NCBI GenBank assembly: GCA_001563325.1
Contig: LRSK01000039.1
Span: forward strand, 1-23,612
Origin: Candidatus Thorarchaeota archaeon SMTZ1-83
GTDB lineage: Archaea; Asgardarchaeota; Thorarchaeia; Thorarchaeales; Thorarchaeaceae
DNA: 23,612 bases
Direction of reading: 5' to 3'
The position numbers were made by a program, and so were the translations under genes. Shown one piece after another: positions 8,330-15,003 of this stretch. Numbering within the stretch: position 1 is the stretch's first letter; every line of letters starts with the position of its first letter. The notes under the pieces are model-generated. The model did no database searches, was not told where the DNA came from, and saw only the letters and a program-made list of their open reading frames with translations.

Positions 8330-9196
8330 TCAACCAGTCAGATGCTCTAAGATTGGATCAGCAGCCACACGGTTCATGCTCAGTCCCACTTCCTCTTGAT
8401 CAATGCCCATGGCCAGGGCTAGAATCTGAGGATACAAGAGAACCGGGATGTCGTAGACTTCGCCGTAGGTGTCCTTTAGGCCGAGCTGCTGCAGATCGAG
8501 CTGATTACCACAGGCTGGGCAGACAACGGTGGCGAACACCGCCCCGGCCTCCTTCATAGACTTCAGTTTATCACGGGCTAGTCTTATCGCAAGCTCCTCG
8601 TTTACTGGTAGGACTGTTGCACCACAACACTGCTTCCAAAGCGGGTAATCGATAACAGAGGCACCTGTGGCCTCCACGAGTTCTCGGAGTGTTTCTGGGC
8701 TGAATTCCGTCACATCTTGGGGACGTAGAAGATGACATCCGTAATGAATTGCTATTCCTACACCGTCCAGAGGTTTGGTGACCTTCTTCTTGATCTCACT
8801 GATTCCGATGTCAGAATATAACGCTTCCACAAAATGCCGTACCTTGATTGTGCCCTTTAGTTGGAGGCCCGATGCCTTCAACTCTTTGTTGACTCTGTTC
8901 ATGTCCTCCTTGTCGTGCTTGAGGTGGTGTAGGACATCTTTCAGAGAACCAAAGCAACCGTTGCACGGAGTTACTATGTCGTGACCGTCCTTCTCTGCGA
9001 TTGCTAAGGTGCGAGCGTTGACAACAAGCCATCCGAAGTAGTCTATAGCGCGCAAGTTGGGACTTCCACAACATGCGACACCCTCCATGTAGACTAAGTC
9101 CATTCCAAACGCTTGGGCGACCTTTGTCATTGCAGCCTCGTAGTTCGGATAGTTGGCTGGAACGCTACATCCCATATACAGATTATAGACTGGCAT
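8330..9196 (-). CDS. hdrB: Heterodisulfide reductase subunit B (two CCG domains)
   Basis: The 288-residue protein has the two CCG cysteine modules that bind the noncubane [4Fe-4S] clusters of HdrB. The first is C10, C42-C43, C78, C81 and the second C154, C190-C191, C226, C229, so both are complete. In methanogens HdrB reduces the CoM-S-S-CoB heterodisulfide; in non-methanogens the HdrB-type subunit acts on other disulfides or donors that are often unknown. I chose the ATG at 9196 because GGTGAT lies 8 bases upstream and the protein then begins MPVYNLYMGC, like family members. An ATG at 9205 overlapping the hdrC stop is the alternative. It sits between hdrC and the QmoA-like gene with a 12-base spacer. 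Confidence 0.95.
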   Translation of the reverse strand: MPVYNLYMGCSVPANYPNYEAAMTKVAQAFGMDLVYMEGVACCGSPNLRAIDYFGWLVVNARTLAIAEKDGHDIVTPCNGCFGSLKDVLHHLKHDKEDMNRVNKELKASGLQLKGTIKVRHFVEALYSDIGISEIKKKVTKPLDGVGIAIHYGCHLLRPQDVTEFSPETLRELVEATGASVIDYPLWKQCCGATVLPVNEELAIRLARDKLKSMKEAGAVFATVVCPACGNQLDLQQLGLKDTYGEVYDIPVLLYPQILALAMGIDQEEVGLSMNRVAADPILEHLTG

Positions 9197-9197
9197 C

Positions 9198-9740
9198 TTA
9201 TTCATCACCGCCCACAAGCCTGCCAGTCCTAGTGCCTTTCAGGATTGATTTCACTTCCTCAGTGGAAAGGCCTGGTACTTCTGGCTCCAGATTCAAGTCT
9301 TCGCGCTCCCAGTCATTCATTACCTCATACAGCTGGCCCGTTTCAATTAGCGACTTGGCAAGTACGAGGATGTTCTCTGGCACATTGCCCTCTTCTGCGG
9401 CAAGATTCTTGCAATCAAAGAATATGTCCGTGACACGGACCTTCTGAGGGCATCGTTCCTGACATTCGAAACAGGTCAGGCATTCCCATATCTCTTTGCT
9501 CGACAAGACCTCAGTGCGCATTCCAAGCAGTATCATTCTAATCAGCTGATGTGGTTTGAAGTTCCACTGGTTAGCAATGGGACATGCAGCTGTGCATGTC
9601 GAACAGGCAAAGCAAGCAGAGAGCTCTTCCCCATTTGGCATGCTGCTAATCTCTTCACGAAACTTGGGATCTAATTGAGACATGTCAATTGGATCGATTA
9701 GGGTCACTGGAGGACCAGTCTTCTCTTCGGTTTCGGCCAT
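9198..9740 (-). CDS. hdrC: Heterodisulfide reductase subunit C
   Basis: The 180-residue soluble iron-sulfur protein has two complete ferredoxin motifs, CFACSTCTAACP (C43, C46, C49, C53) and CLTCFECQERCP (C87, C90, C93, C97), in the spacing typical of HdrC/GlpC. It relays electrons between HdrA-type flavin subunits and HdrB. No membrane segment is visible, so this is HdrC rather than the HdrC-HdrE fusion seen in QmoC. The ATG at 9740 is favoured over an upstream in-frame start at 9830, because a TATA-like box lies at 9805-9816, between them. It is the first gene of the hdr operon and abuts hdrB. Confidence 0.95.
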   Translation of the reverse strand: MAETEEKTGPPVTLIDPIDMSQLDPKFREEISSMPNGEELSACFACSTCTAACPIANQWNFKPHQLIRMILLGMRTEVLSSKEIWECLTCFECQERCPQKVRVTDIFFDCKNLAAEEGNVPENILVLAKSLIETGQLYEVMNDWEREDLNLEPEVPGLSTEEVKSILKGTRTGRLVGGDE

Positions 9741-9802
9741 GAAGAATACACCGCCATAATTTGACCGGCTGTATGGCTGGACTGGGCAGCGGAATTCGGT
9801 TC

Positions 9803-9818
9803 CCATATTAAAAGTTTG
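9803..9818 (-). promoter_or_regulatory. TATA-like promoter of the hdr operon
   Basis: On the minus strand the stretch reads CAAACTTTTAATATGG, which resembles an archaeal TATA box preceded by a purine-rich BRE-like segment. It lies about 65-75 bases before the hdrC ATG, predicting a leader of about 40 bases. It sits in the 123-base gap that separates hdrC from the membrane-protein gene. Assigned by consensus likeness only. Confidence 0.45.
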
Positions 9819-9863
9819 CAGAGGTGACATTCAGTAGAAGACAATAGGGAATGTAGATTCATG

Positions 9864-10055
9864 CTAGCTACCAGGAAGAGCCTTCTGGTGTACCAAGAAT
9901 AGGATGCCAAATATGCCGATGAAGATTCCAACCTCGTAGGCAATTATGGAGGGTAGTTCAGCACCAGTTAGAGGATATGATAGCCCTCCAAGTACGGTCA
10001 GTGCAAAGCAGATTACAGCTGCAAAGTAGATTAGCCACTGTGCTCTGGGGCGCAT
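9864..10055 (-). CDS. Small membrane protein (two predicted TM helices)
   Basis: The 63-residue protein is mostly hydrophobic. Probable transmembrane segments are residues 7-27 (WLIYFAAVICFALTVLGGL) and 34-57 (IIAYEVGIFIGIFGILFLV), with a positively charged N-terminus (MRPRAQ) suggesting a cytoplasmic N-terminus. I do not recognise a family. It lies 25 bases after the 100-residue helical protein gene on the same strand, so it may be the last gene of the replication cluster. No strong ribosome binding site is seen before the ATG at 10055. Short, so reality as a gene is likely but not certain. Confidence 0.6.
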   Translation of the reverse strand: MRPRAQWLIYFAAVICFALTVLGGLSYPLTGAELPSIIAYEVGIFIGIFGILFLVHQKALPGS

Positions 10056-10080
10056 GAGATAGAACAGACCCAGCCCTCTC

Positions 10081-10383
10081 TTAGGATTTTCTGTCTGGAG
10101 ATTCCCGAACCTGCGAGAGGATTAACTCTACTTGGGACCTTAGGGATTCGAATTGCCGCATAGATTCTTCACCTAGCTCAATTGCTAGATTGAGAATGTA
10201 GCCCTTTAGCTCCTCTGGGGCCCCCTGAAGACCCTTTAGCGTTGCTTCATTCCCACTGAGAAGACGAAGGACTCCAGTCAATGCCACTCTGAACTTCTCG
10301 TGCTTATTTCCAGTAGAGCTACGAACACCGTCCAGCCGCTTCAGTAGCTCAGCCAACTGCTGGGCTACTGTCTCTTCATTCAT
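10081..10383 (-). CDS. Small all-helical protein downstream of GINS, function unknown
   Basis: The 100-residue, charged protein is predicted to be fully helical, with leucine-rich heptad-like stretches (QLAELLKRLDGV and FESLRSQVELILSQV). No cysteine or metal-binding motif is seen. The ATG at 10383 shares one base with the TGA of the GINS gene (TGATG), so the two are translationally coupled; this start is preferred over an in-frame ATG at 10440 inside the GINS gene. The coupling suggests a partner of the replication machinery. Family unknown to me. Confidence 0.7.
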   Translation of the reverse strand: MNEETVAQQLAELLKRLDGVRSSTGNKHEKFRVALTGVLRLLSGNEATLKGLQGAPEELKGYILNLAIELGEESMRQFESLRSQVELILSQVRESPDRKS

Positions 10384-10994
10384 CACAAGTGAACCTCGTT
10401 GCCTGTTACGACTCGAACCACTGTACCATCTTTGAGCCACTGTCTCGCATTGGCAAGGGGAATTCTAGCCAAGTCCTGCTTCTTGAATGGTCCATAGGTT
10501 GCTTCATCCATGCCGAGAAATGCGTCTTCAATCGGGTTTACGAATTTGACAATGATATACTCCACTTCGTCATATGCATCCGACGATTCGGCTTCGGCCC
10601 GTGGTTGCTTTGGCTTGGACAATGGCATTCCTGTGAGTGACTCATTGACTGACTCTAGATGCCCATCTATACCTCGAACAAGATGTCTGTAGAACATCTC
10701 CTCTGAGAAGGTTAGTTCTGCATTAGGTCGCTTCTGTGCCAGTGCTGCCTTCACAATCTTGTTCATTCTTACCATCAGGAGGTCATTGAGCATGAACTCG
10801 AGATTGAGTGCTTCCTGTGATAAAAGGTCCGCCTGAAGCTGATTCCCTGCAGCAGTTTCGGTCAGCTCGAATCGTACCTTGGAGAGATATTCCGTCATTC
10901 TCTCTAGCTGTTTGTCCCTCAAGTCCTGCAGTTCTTCCTTCTCTGTTTCAGCTTTCCATGCAGCGCTTATCATATCATACATGGGCTTACTCAA
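10383..10994 (-). CDS. GINS complex protein, Gins51 type
   Basis: The 203-residue protein has an N-terminal helical A domain (about 1-125, starting YDMISAAWKAETEKEELQDL), a charged linker, and a C-terminal beta-rich B domain (about 147-203, with PIEDAFLGMDEATYGPF). The A-then-B order is that of archaeal Gins51/Gins15 and eukaryotic Sld5/Psf1. GINS joins MCM and GAN/Cdc45 in the CMG-type helicase and contacts primase and PCNA. The TTG at 10994 has GGGGGTGG six bases upstream and overlaps the priS stop; an ATG at 10982 is an alternative. Position after pcna and priS matches the known archaeal association of these genes. Confidence 0.88.
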   Translation of the reverse strand: MSKPMYDMISAAWKAETEKEELQDLRDKQLERMTEYLSKVRFELTETAAGNQLQADLLSQEALNLEFMLNDLLMVRMNKIVKAALAQKRPNAELTFSEEMFYRHLVRGIDGHLESVNESLTGMPLSKPKQPRAEAESSDAYDEVEYIIVKFVNPIEDAFLGMDEATYGPFKKQDLARIPLANARQWLKDGTVVRVVTGNEVHL

Positions 10995-12438
10995 TCGTTG
11001 CCACCCCCTTACATAGCATGAAGACTGCTGCGGCCATGGGTAGCTCTACTGATTCATTATGAAAAGGTCCTAAAGTATCATCGCCAATCCTGATCTTGGG
11101 CACAGCAAGAGGGCTGTCACCAAACCTGACTTTCAGAGAGCCATCAGTTATTGCGAGAGAGTCGCTAAGCGGATTGAAGGCTTCAATCTCGTCACGATTA
11201 AGTGCAGTGACTAAGAGACCGGTCTTCCCGTGTAGACTTCCTATCAGTCTTATCACTCTATGAATATCGTGAGTCACGGGGACGTCTATCTCTCCTCCAT
11301 GTGCCTCGATTGCCCGAATCGCGATTTCTTGCCATGACTTGTCCCCCACTGACTTCACCCATGAGCTTAGAACTGGAGGGTCCCTCATTAGACCTTGAAT
11401 GGCATTCTCTCTGTTACGAGCTGCTATCTTCTTGTTATCCTCGTTATCTTTGAAGTACTTCACCCAACGTTCAGTTCCCTCGTAGGAGTCGATGTTTCTG
11501 ATGAACTCGATCATCGCTTCTGCCACACGGTTCCCCCATCCAGGAACATTCAGTTCGCTCCGGTTCCTGGTGGGTAGAGGGAATTCCTTTGAAACAATGA
11601 TTACCCTATGCCTGTCCGCTGGGGATTCGTCTTTTACTGGGGCCACCCTGAAGCCCATACCAGTGATATAGTGGGCAATCTCAACTCGGCCTCTTGAATC
11701 AAGTTTGAAGACACGAGGGTCGCGAACCCTGAGGTGATATCCTCTGTGCCCACTGAAGTTCAGCTGGATGGAATCGGGGTCTATACCAAAGTCTTGAATC
11801 AGGAATTCATCATGAACTCTCAATGTGATTTCCTTTGCCACATCAAGACACTTGTCGCATAGCCAGCTACGAGCGCTGAACGCCGTCTTTCCGCACTTGG
11901 GACATCCAACTTCAGGAGGATCTCCAGTTCCAGTCTCTTGGCAGTCTGGGTTGTTGCACCTCCAAGCATCATGGCTGTTCTTGCATTCTGTGGAGATATG
12001 GTCCGCGTCAATATCGAAGACTAGCTCGGCTCCTTGCCACACTTTCTCACCCATATGTCTGGCAACGGGCGTTTCATAGAAGGCTGCAGAATGATAGACG
12101 TTTGACGGGGCAGACTCAATCAACCAATTCAGCAGCGCATCTTGATTACGAAAACCAAGATGGCGTATCCAATCCGTCATCTGAATACCGCGTGACCCAC
12201 AATTCGGACATGATGTGATCTTCAAGAACGACCTGCCTGATTGGCCACAACTTGGTTTCTTAACCTCCCCATTCTCAATCTCTGGTCCACACTGCCAGAT
12301 GATTTCCCAGTCCTGTGCGGCAAACTCTCGAGTCTCGACTCGGATGGGCTCGTCGACTTTCTCCTTGTTTGAGCGATAGAAGTCGTGAAAAGTGAGTCTT
12401 AGGAACTTGTTCACAGTTTCCCGAGCTTGCCCAGGCAT
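10987..12438 (-). CDS. priS: DNA primase small (catalytic) subunit PriS with extra zinc-binding segments
   Basis: The 483-residue catalytic primase subunit is longer than typical archaeal PriS (about 340-400). It has the catalytic ELVFDIDAD motif (Asp 142 and 144), the SGHRGYHLRV nucleotide-binding motif, and a later HDIHRVIRLIGSLH matching the third catalytic region. Two insertions stand out. A four-Cys set (about 50-80) lies in the N-terminal part. A long seven-Cys region (about 152-197) replaces the single zinc knuckle of Pyrococcus PriS. I chose ATG at 12438: GGAGAT lies six bases upstream and the N-terminus then aligns with known PriS. The frame stays open to a TTG at 12582 that overlaps pcna, and a 531-residue form cannot be excluded. 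No priL is in the window. Confidence 0.9.
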   Translation of the reverse strand: MPGQARETVNKFLRLTFHDFYRSNKEKVDEPIRVETREFAAQDWEIIWQCGPEIENGEVKKPSCGQSGRSFLKITSCPNCGSRGIQMTDWIRHLGFRNQDALLNWLIESAPSNVYHSAAFYETPVARHMGEKVWQGAELVFDIDADHISTECKNSHDAWRCNNPDCQETGTGDPPEVGCPKCGKTAFSARSWLCDKCLDVAKEITLRVHDEFLIQDFGIDPDSIQLNFSGHRGYHLRVRDPRVFKLDSRGRVEIAHYITGMGFRVAPVKDESPADRHRVIIVSKEFPLPTRNRSELNVPGWGNRVAEAMIEFIRNIDSYEGTERWVKYFKDNEDNKKIAARNRENAIQGLMRDPPVLSSWVKSVGDKSWQEIAIRAIEAHGGEIDVPVTHDIHRVIRLIGSLHGKTGLLVTALNRDEIEAFNPLSDSLAITDGSLKVRFGDSPLAVPKIRIGDDTLGPFHNESVELPMAAAVFMLCKGVATIE

Positions 12439-12562
12439 CGCTTTCATCTCCGTCAAGAGCCCTCTCCAGGTGATACGGTGCGTCTTAGAAAGGGATTTCG
12501 TGGCGACCGGGAAGACCCTTCTCTCGAAGGCATTCCCATCATACTGGAGCCCCAGCCATAGA

Positions 12563-13324
12563 TCATATTGATCTCCGTTCAACCCGTGGAGCTAATGTGA
12601 AGCTGATGCTCCCGACTTCTGCTATCGGAAACTCGAGTAGCATCGGTTTGTTGGAACTGAACTGAACGGTCAGACTGTCAGTAGACATCGCTTTTGCAAT
12701 CTCGGAGAGATAATTCAGTGCATACATAGCAGTCGGCTTGCCCTTTGATTCCATGTGAAACACTGCGGAATCATCTCCAGACGCTTTCAATGAGACCTCG
12801 GCTTCTCCTGTATCTCCCTCACCCGTGAAAGATAGTGTCTTGCCGCTCGCAGCTATTCGTATGTGGCTCGAGACTACTCCGATGTCCTTCACGGCTTGTT
12901 TGAATGCATCAGCGAACATCTCAGCCTTCACCTCAAATGCAAGAGTGGGCTTCTTGGTTCTCTCATCATGTGGGGTGAGAAGCTGGAGCTTGAACTGGCG
13001 TTGTGCCTGACCTATCATTTTGATCTCGAACCGTCTGCCCTCTTCATCGAGATTGAACTCGAGACGATCGTCTCCAGCCATTCGCTTGCTCACCTTGTTG
13101 AGCTCGTCAACTCCGAGGCATATGTCGTGTTCTGCGTCACAGCTGTACTCCTGGAATACTCCTTTTGGTAGAACTAGGTCAACCATCGCAGCCTTAGATG
13201 AGTCTAGCTGTCGAAGCGAGATCCCGTCTTCAGATACCACGAAATGAACTTCCGTGAGAAGCGTTGCTAGGGCATCTACGATTTGCTTCCACGTGCTAGT
13301 GCTGTCAAGTGTTGCATGAAACAT
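12563..13324 (-). CDS. pcn: Sliding clamp PCNA
   Basis: The 253-residue protein has the usual archaeal PCNA length and two-domain repeat. It begins FHATLDSTSTWKQIVDALAT, followed by the family-typical segments GISLRQLDSSKAAMVDLVLP and, at the C-terminus, PMLLEFPIAEVGSISFTLAP. It forms a homotrimeric (or heterotrimeric) ring that tethers polymerases, ligase and FEN1 to DNA. Only one pcna is seen here. The ATG at 13324 has GGAGGAG about 9 bases upstream. It follows the OB-fold gene by 16 bases and precedes priS, so clamp and primase are likely made from the same transcript. Confidence 0.96.
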   Translation of the reverse strand: MFHATLDSTSTWKQIVDALATLLTEVHFVVSEDGISLRQLDSSKAAMVDLVLPKGVFQEYSCDAEHDICLGVDELNKVSKRMAGDDRLEFNLDEEGRRFEIKMIGQAQRQFKLQLLTPHDERTKKPTLAFEVKAEMFADAFKQAVKDIGVVSSHIRIAASGKTLSFTGEGDTGEAEVSLKASGDDSAVFHMESKGKPTAMYALNYLSEIAKAMSTDSLTVQFSSNKPMLLEFPIAEVGSISFTLAPRVERRSI

Positions 13325-13340
13325 CTCAGCTTCTCCTCCA

Positions 13341-13778
13341 TCATCTAATCAGTGCTTGAACTATCTTACTCTCCATCTCCACTACCTGTTTGTAAAGCTT
13401 GACATCGAGGCCCGAAATCTTATGAACTAAGGAAGCTGCCAGCCGAAGCTCCTTTCCATCAGGCCCGGACTTCTCTGTAACCTCACCTAGTAGGAAGTAC
13501 GTTTCACCCACGTCGAGTGTTCCTTCCACGCTGACGACAACAGTGCCGGCGTTCTCCACATCATCTTCAAAGCGGTCTTGTACCAGTGCGACTCCAGGCT
13601 TTGATTCAACCACGACCGCCATTATTCTCACAGGCGTATCCACCTCTGGAGAGAGATCACGAATGGTTGTGAGCTTTGCAGGTTTTCTGCGTGGAAACTT
13701 CCTTTCCTCAGTCAAGCTGAACGCACCGTCAAGTCTAGTTCGGACGAAGTCGGATATTAAGTCCTGTAGTGGCAACAT
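13341..13778 (-). CDS. OB-fold protein, possibly RPA-like single-stranded DNA-binding
   Basis: The 145-residue protein has a central predicted beta-barrel (about 45-115: TPVRIMAVVVESKPGVALVQ, then GTVVVSVEGTLDVGETYFLL) flanked by a basic N-terminal segment (EERKFPRRKPAK) and a C-terminal helix. This looks like a nucleic-acid-binding OB fold of RPA32/RPA14 or tRNA-anticodon-binding type. No zinc motif is present. It lies between tfs and pcna, 16 bases before pcna, which supports a replication or repair role. The ATG at 13778 has no clear ribosome binding site. Fold assignment is by eye and moderate; ligand is inference. Confidence 0.7.
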   Translation of the reverse strand: MLPLQDLISDFVRTRLDGAFSLTEERKFPRRKPAKLTTIRDLSPEVDTPVRIMAVVVESKPGVALVQDRFEDDVENAGTVVVSVEGTLDVGETYFLLGEVTEKSGPDGKELRLAASLVHKISGLDVKLYKQVVEMESKIVQALIR

Positions 13779-13832
13779 GTCAGGGTCTTAAATGTGTTAG
13801 TCTCGCTGGCGTGCCTCTGCCTCTCAATGCGT

Positions 13833-14162
13833 CTAGCCGCCGTAGTTTCGCCAAGTGTGCTTGCACTTGGTACATCTGTAGAACTCGGTCGCGCCTTCAT
13901 CTCCTCGTCGAGTCTGAACCGTCCAGTAGTATGCATCATTATTCCCACATTTTGGACAGACGGCTTTTGTAACAGGCATGGGAATTGAGTCGTCCTCGAC
14001 CACGACTATTCTGTCACGGGGCGTCTTCTCAATTCTGTGGGAGACTGTAAGTTTGCCTTTCAGTTTCTTCTTGTGACCACAGCTTCTGCATTTCAGGAAA
14101 CGGGAGCCGTCTTCATCTGACGAAGGTATCATCATAGCACCACATTTGCTACAGAATTCCAT
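13833..14162 (-). CDS. tfs: Transcription factor S (TFS), transcript-cleavage factor
   Basis: The 109-residue protein has two zinc ribbons. The N-terminal one has C4, C7, C26, C29 as in RPB9/TFS. The C-terminal one has C69, C72, C97, C100, with the acidic pair Asp88-Glu89 in QTRRGDEGATEFYRC. That pair is the catalytic DE that TFS and TFIIS insert into the polymerase pore to stimulate RNA cleavage, so the protein should be active. Length matches archaeal TFS. The ATG at 14162 has GGGGTG seven bases upstream. A 94-base gap before it contains a TTAATT-like box, so it may begin a sub-operon with the OB-fold gene, pcna and priS. Confidence 0.95.
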   Translation of the reverse strand: MEFCSKCGAMMIPSSDEDGSRFLKCRSCGHKKKLKGKLTVSHRIEKTPRDRIVVVEDDSIPMPVTKAVCPKCGNNDAYYWTVQTRRGDEGATEFYRCTKCKHTWRNYGG

Positions 14163-14199
14163 TTCACAGCACCCCGGGATTCTCGAATTTGCTAGTCTG

Positions 14200-14214
14200 T
14201 TTCAAATTAAGGCT
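14200..14214 (-). promoter_or_regulatory. Possible promoter upstream of tfs
   Basis: On the minus strand AGCCTTAATTTGAAA lies about 40-50 bases before the tfs ATG in the 94-base gap after the RNase III-like gene. TTAATT resembles an archaeal TATA box. This would allow tfs-OB-pcna-priS to be transcribed separately from csl4-rpoL. Weak evidence. Confidence 0.3.
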
Positions 14215-14256
14215 TGCTGAACAACATCTAGTCCTTGCTGGTGCCATGGAAGGCTC

Positions 14257-14673
14257 CTATGAGTCAGGAAGAAGGTCCATTAGACCTTCCAGCACGTTTC
14301 GGAAGGCCTCCACTGCTATCTCACCCTCCTGCTTCCTGTTCATCTCAGAATGAATGTCCAGTTTCTCTACAAGGGTGGAAACCAGGGTTTCTGTAGTTGT
14401 CTTCCCGGTCAGCCACAAATACGCTACAACTGCTTCAAATGCATCGGCGGCAGCTCCGGAATCAGTCCTTCGAGAGATGTGACCATAGATGGGAGTTGCA
14501 CGTAATGCACGTGCAAGTACACTGTCACGTACCTTCTCGCCAGTAGCCTCTCCAAGTACCTCGGACTTTGCAAGCGAGTAGCAGAGATTGACTAGGCCGT
14601 CACCAACTTTCGCTAGGCCCTTGTCCCTCATTATGTCTGCAATACTCTGATACTTCTTGACAAACTTCCACAT
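14257..14673 (-). CDS. Mini-RNase III-like protein (archaeal ribonuclease III family)
   Basis: The 138-residue, all-helical protein matches the RNase III catalytic core. GDGLVNLCYSL (Asp25) corresponds to the GD-A/S signature, and AADAFEAVVAYLWLTG (Asp77, Glu80) corresponds to the second acidic motif. It has no double-stranded-RNA-binding domain, as in bacterial Mini-III. The glutamate seven residues before Asp25 in E. coli RNase III is replaced by Lys18 here, so the active site may be altered. It probably processes structured RNA such as rRNA or other dsRNA. The ATG at 14673 has GGTGA six bases upstream and lies 38 bases after rpoL. Family call is by motif reading; activity is unproven. Confidence 0.72.
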   Translation of the reverse strand: MWKFVKKYQSIADIMRDKGLAKVGDGLVNLCYSLAKSEVLGEATGEKVRDSVLARALRATPIYGHISRRTDSGAAADAFEAVVAYLWLTGKTTTETLVSTLVEKLDIHSEMNRKQEGEIAVEAFRNVLEGLMDLLPDS

Positions 14674-14711
14674 AATGAGTCACCAGACTGACGGTCTTGT
14701 CCTCATTAAGT

Positions 14712-15002
14712 CTAACCAATGCTATGATCTGACAATGTCTGACTGAACCCCTTGCGGAATTCCTCAGTTCGAGCAAGTATCTTCTCAAGGGCCTCGCGAA
14801 GCACTACGGTGGCCATTCGCTTCTTGGTCTTCAAGGTGACTACCGGACTGGCAAGAAGAGGGTGCTCTAGGTGGTAGCCAGCAAACTCAACTGAAGGCTC
14901 CTCTAGAAGAGTTCTACGGAGCAAATTGCAGAACCCATGGTCTTCTCCCTGAAACTCAATCCTTAGCTCATATCGATCATGCTCTAGTACCTTAGGCTTC
15001 AT
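14712..15002 (-). CDS. rpoL: DNA-directed RNA polymerase subunit L (Rpo11)
   Basis: The 96-residue subunit of archaeal RNA polymerase is homologous to RPB11 and the alpha N-terminal domain. The signature LRIEFQGEDHGFCNLLRRTL is followed by VEFAGYHLEHPLL and a long C-terminal helix. It dimerises with Rpo3 (RpoD) during polymerase assembly. The frame extends upstream into csl4, but the real start is the ATG at 15002. There the protein begins MKPKVLEHDRYEL like its homologues, and GGAGG lies about ten bases upstream. It starts two bases after the csl4 stop, so the genes are coupled. Confidence 0.95.
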   Translation of the reverse strand: MKPKVLEHDRYELRIEFQGEDHGFCNLLRRTLLEEPSVEFAGYHLEHPLLASPVVTLKTKKRMATVVLREALEKILARTEEFRKGFSQTLSDHSIG

Positions 15003-15003
15003 T

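Noticed and set aside
9741..9830. 30-residue N-terminal extension of HdrC
   Set aside because: It crosses the likely TATA box of the operon and has no family similarity; the ATG at 9740 is preferred.
12439..12582. 48-codon N-terminal extension of PriS from a TTG overlapping pcna
   Set aside because: The frame is open but the TTG has no ribosome binding site, and known PriS proteins begin near the ATG at 12438, which has GGAGAT in good position. Kept only as an alternative start.
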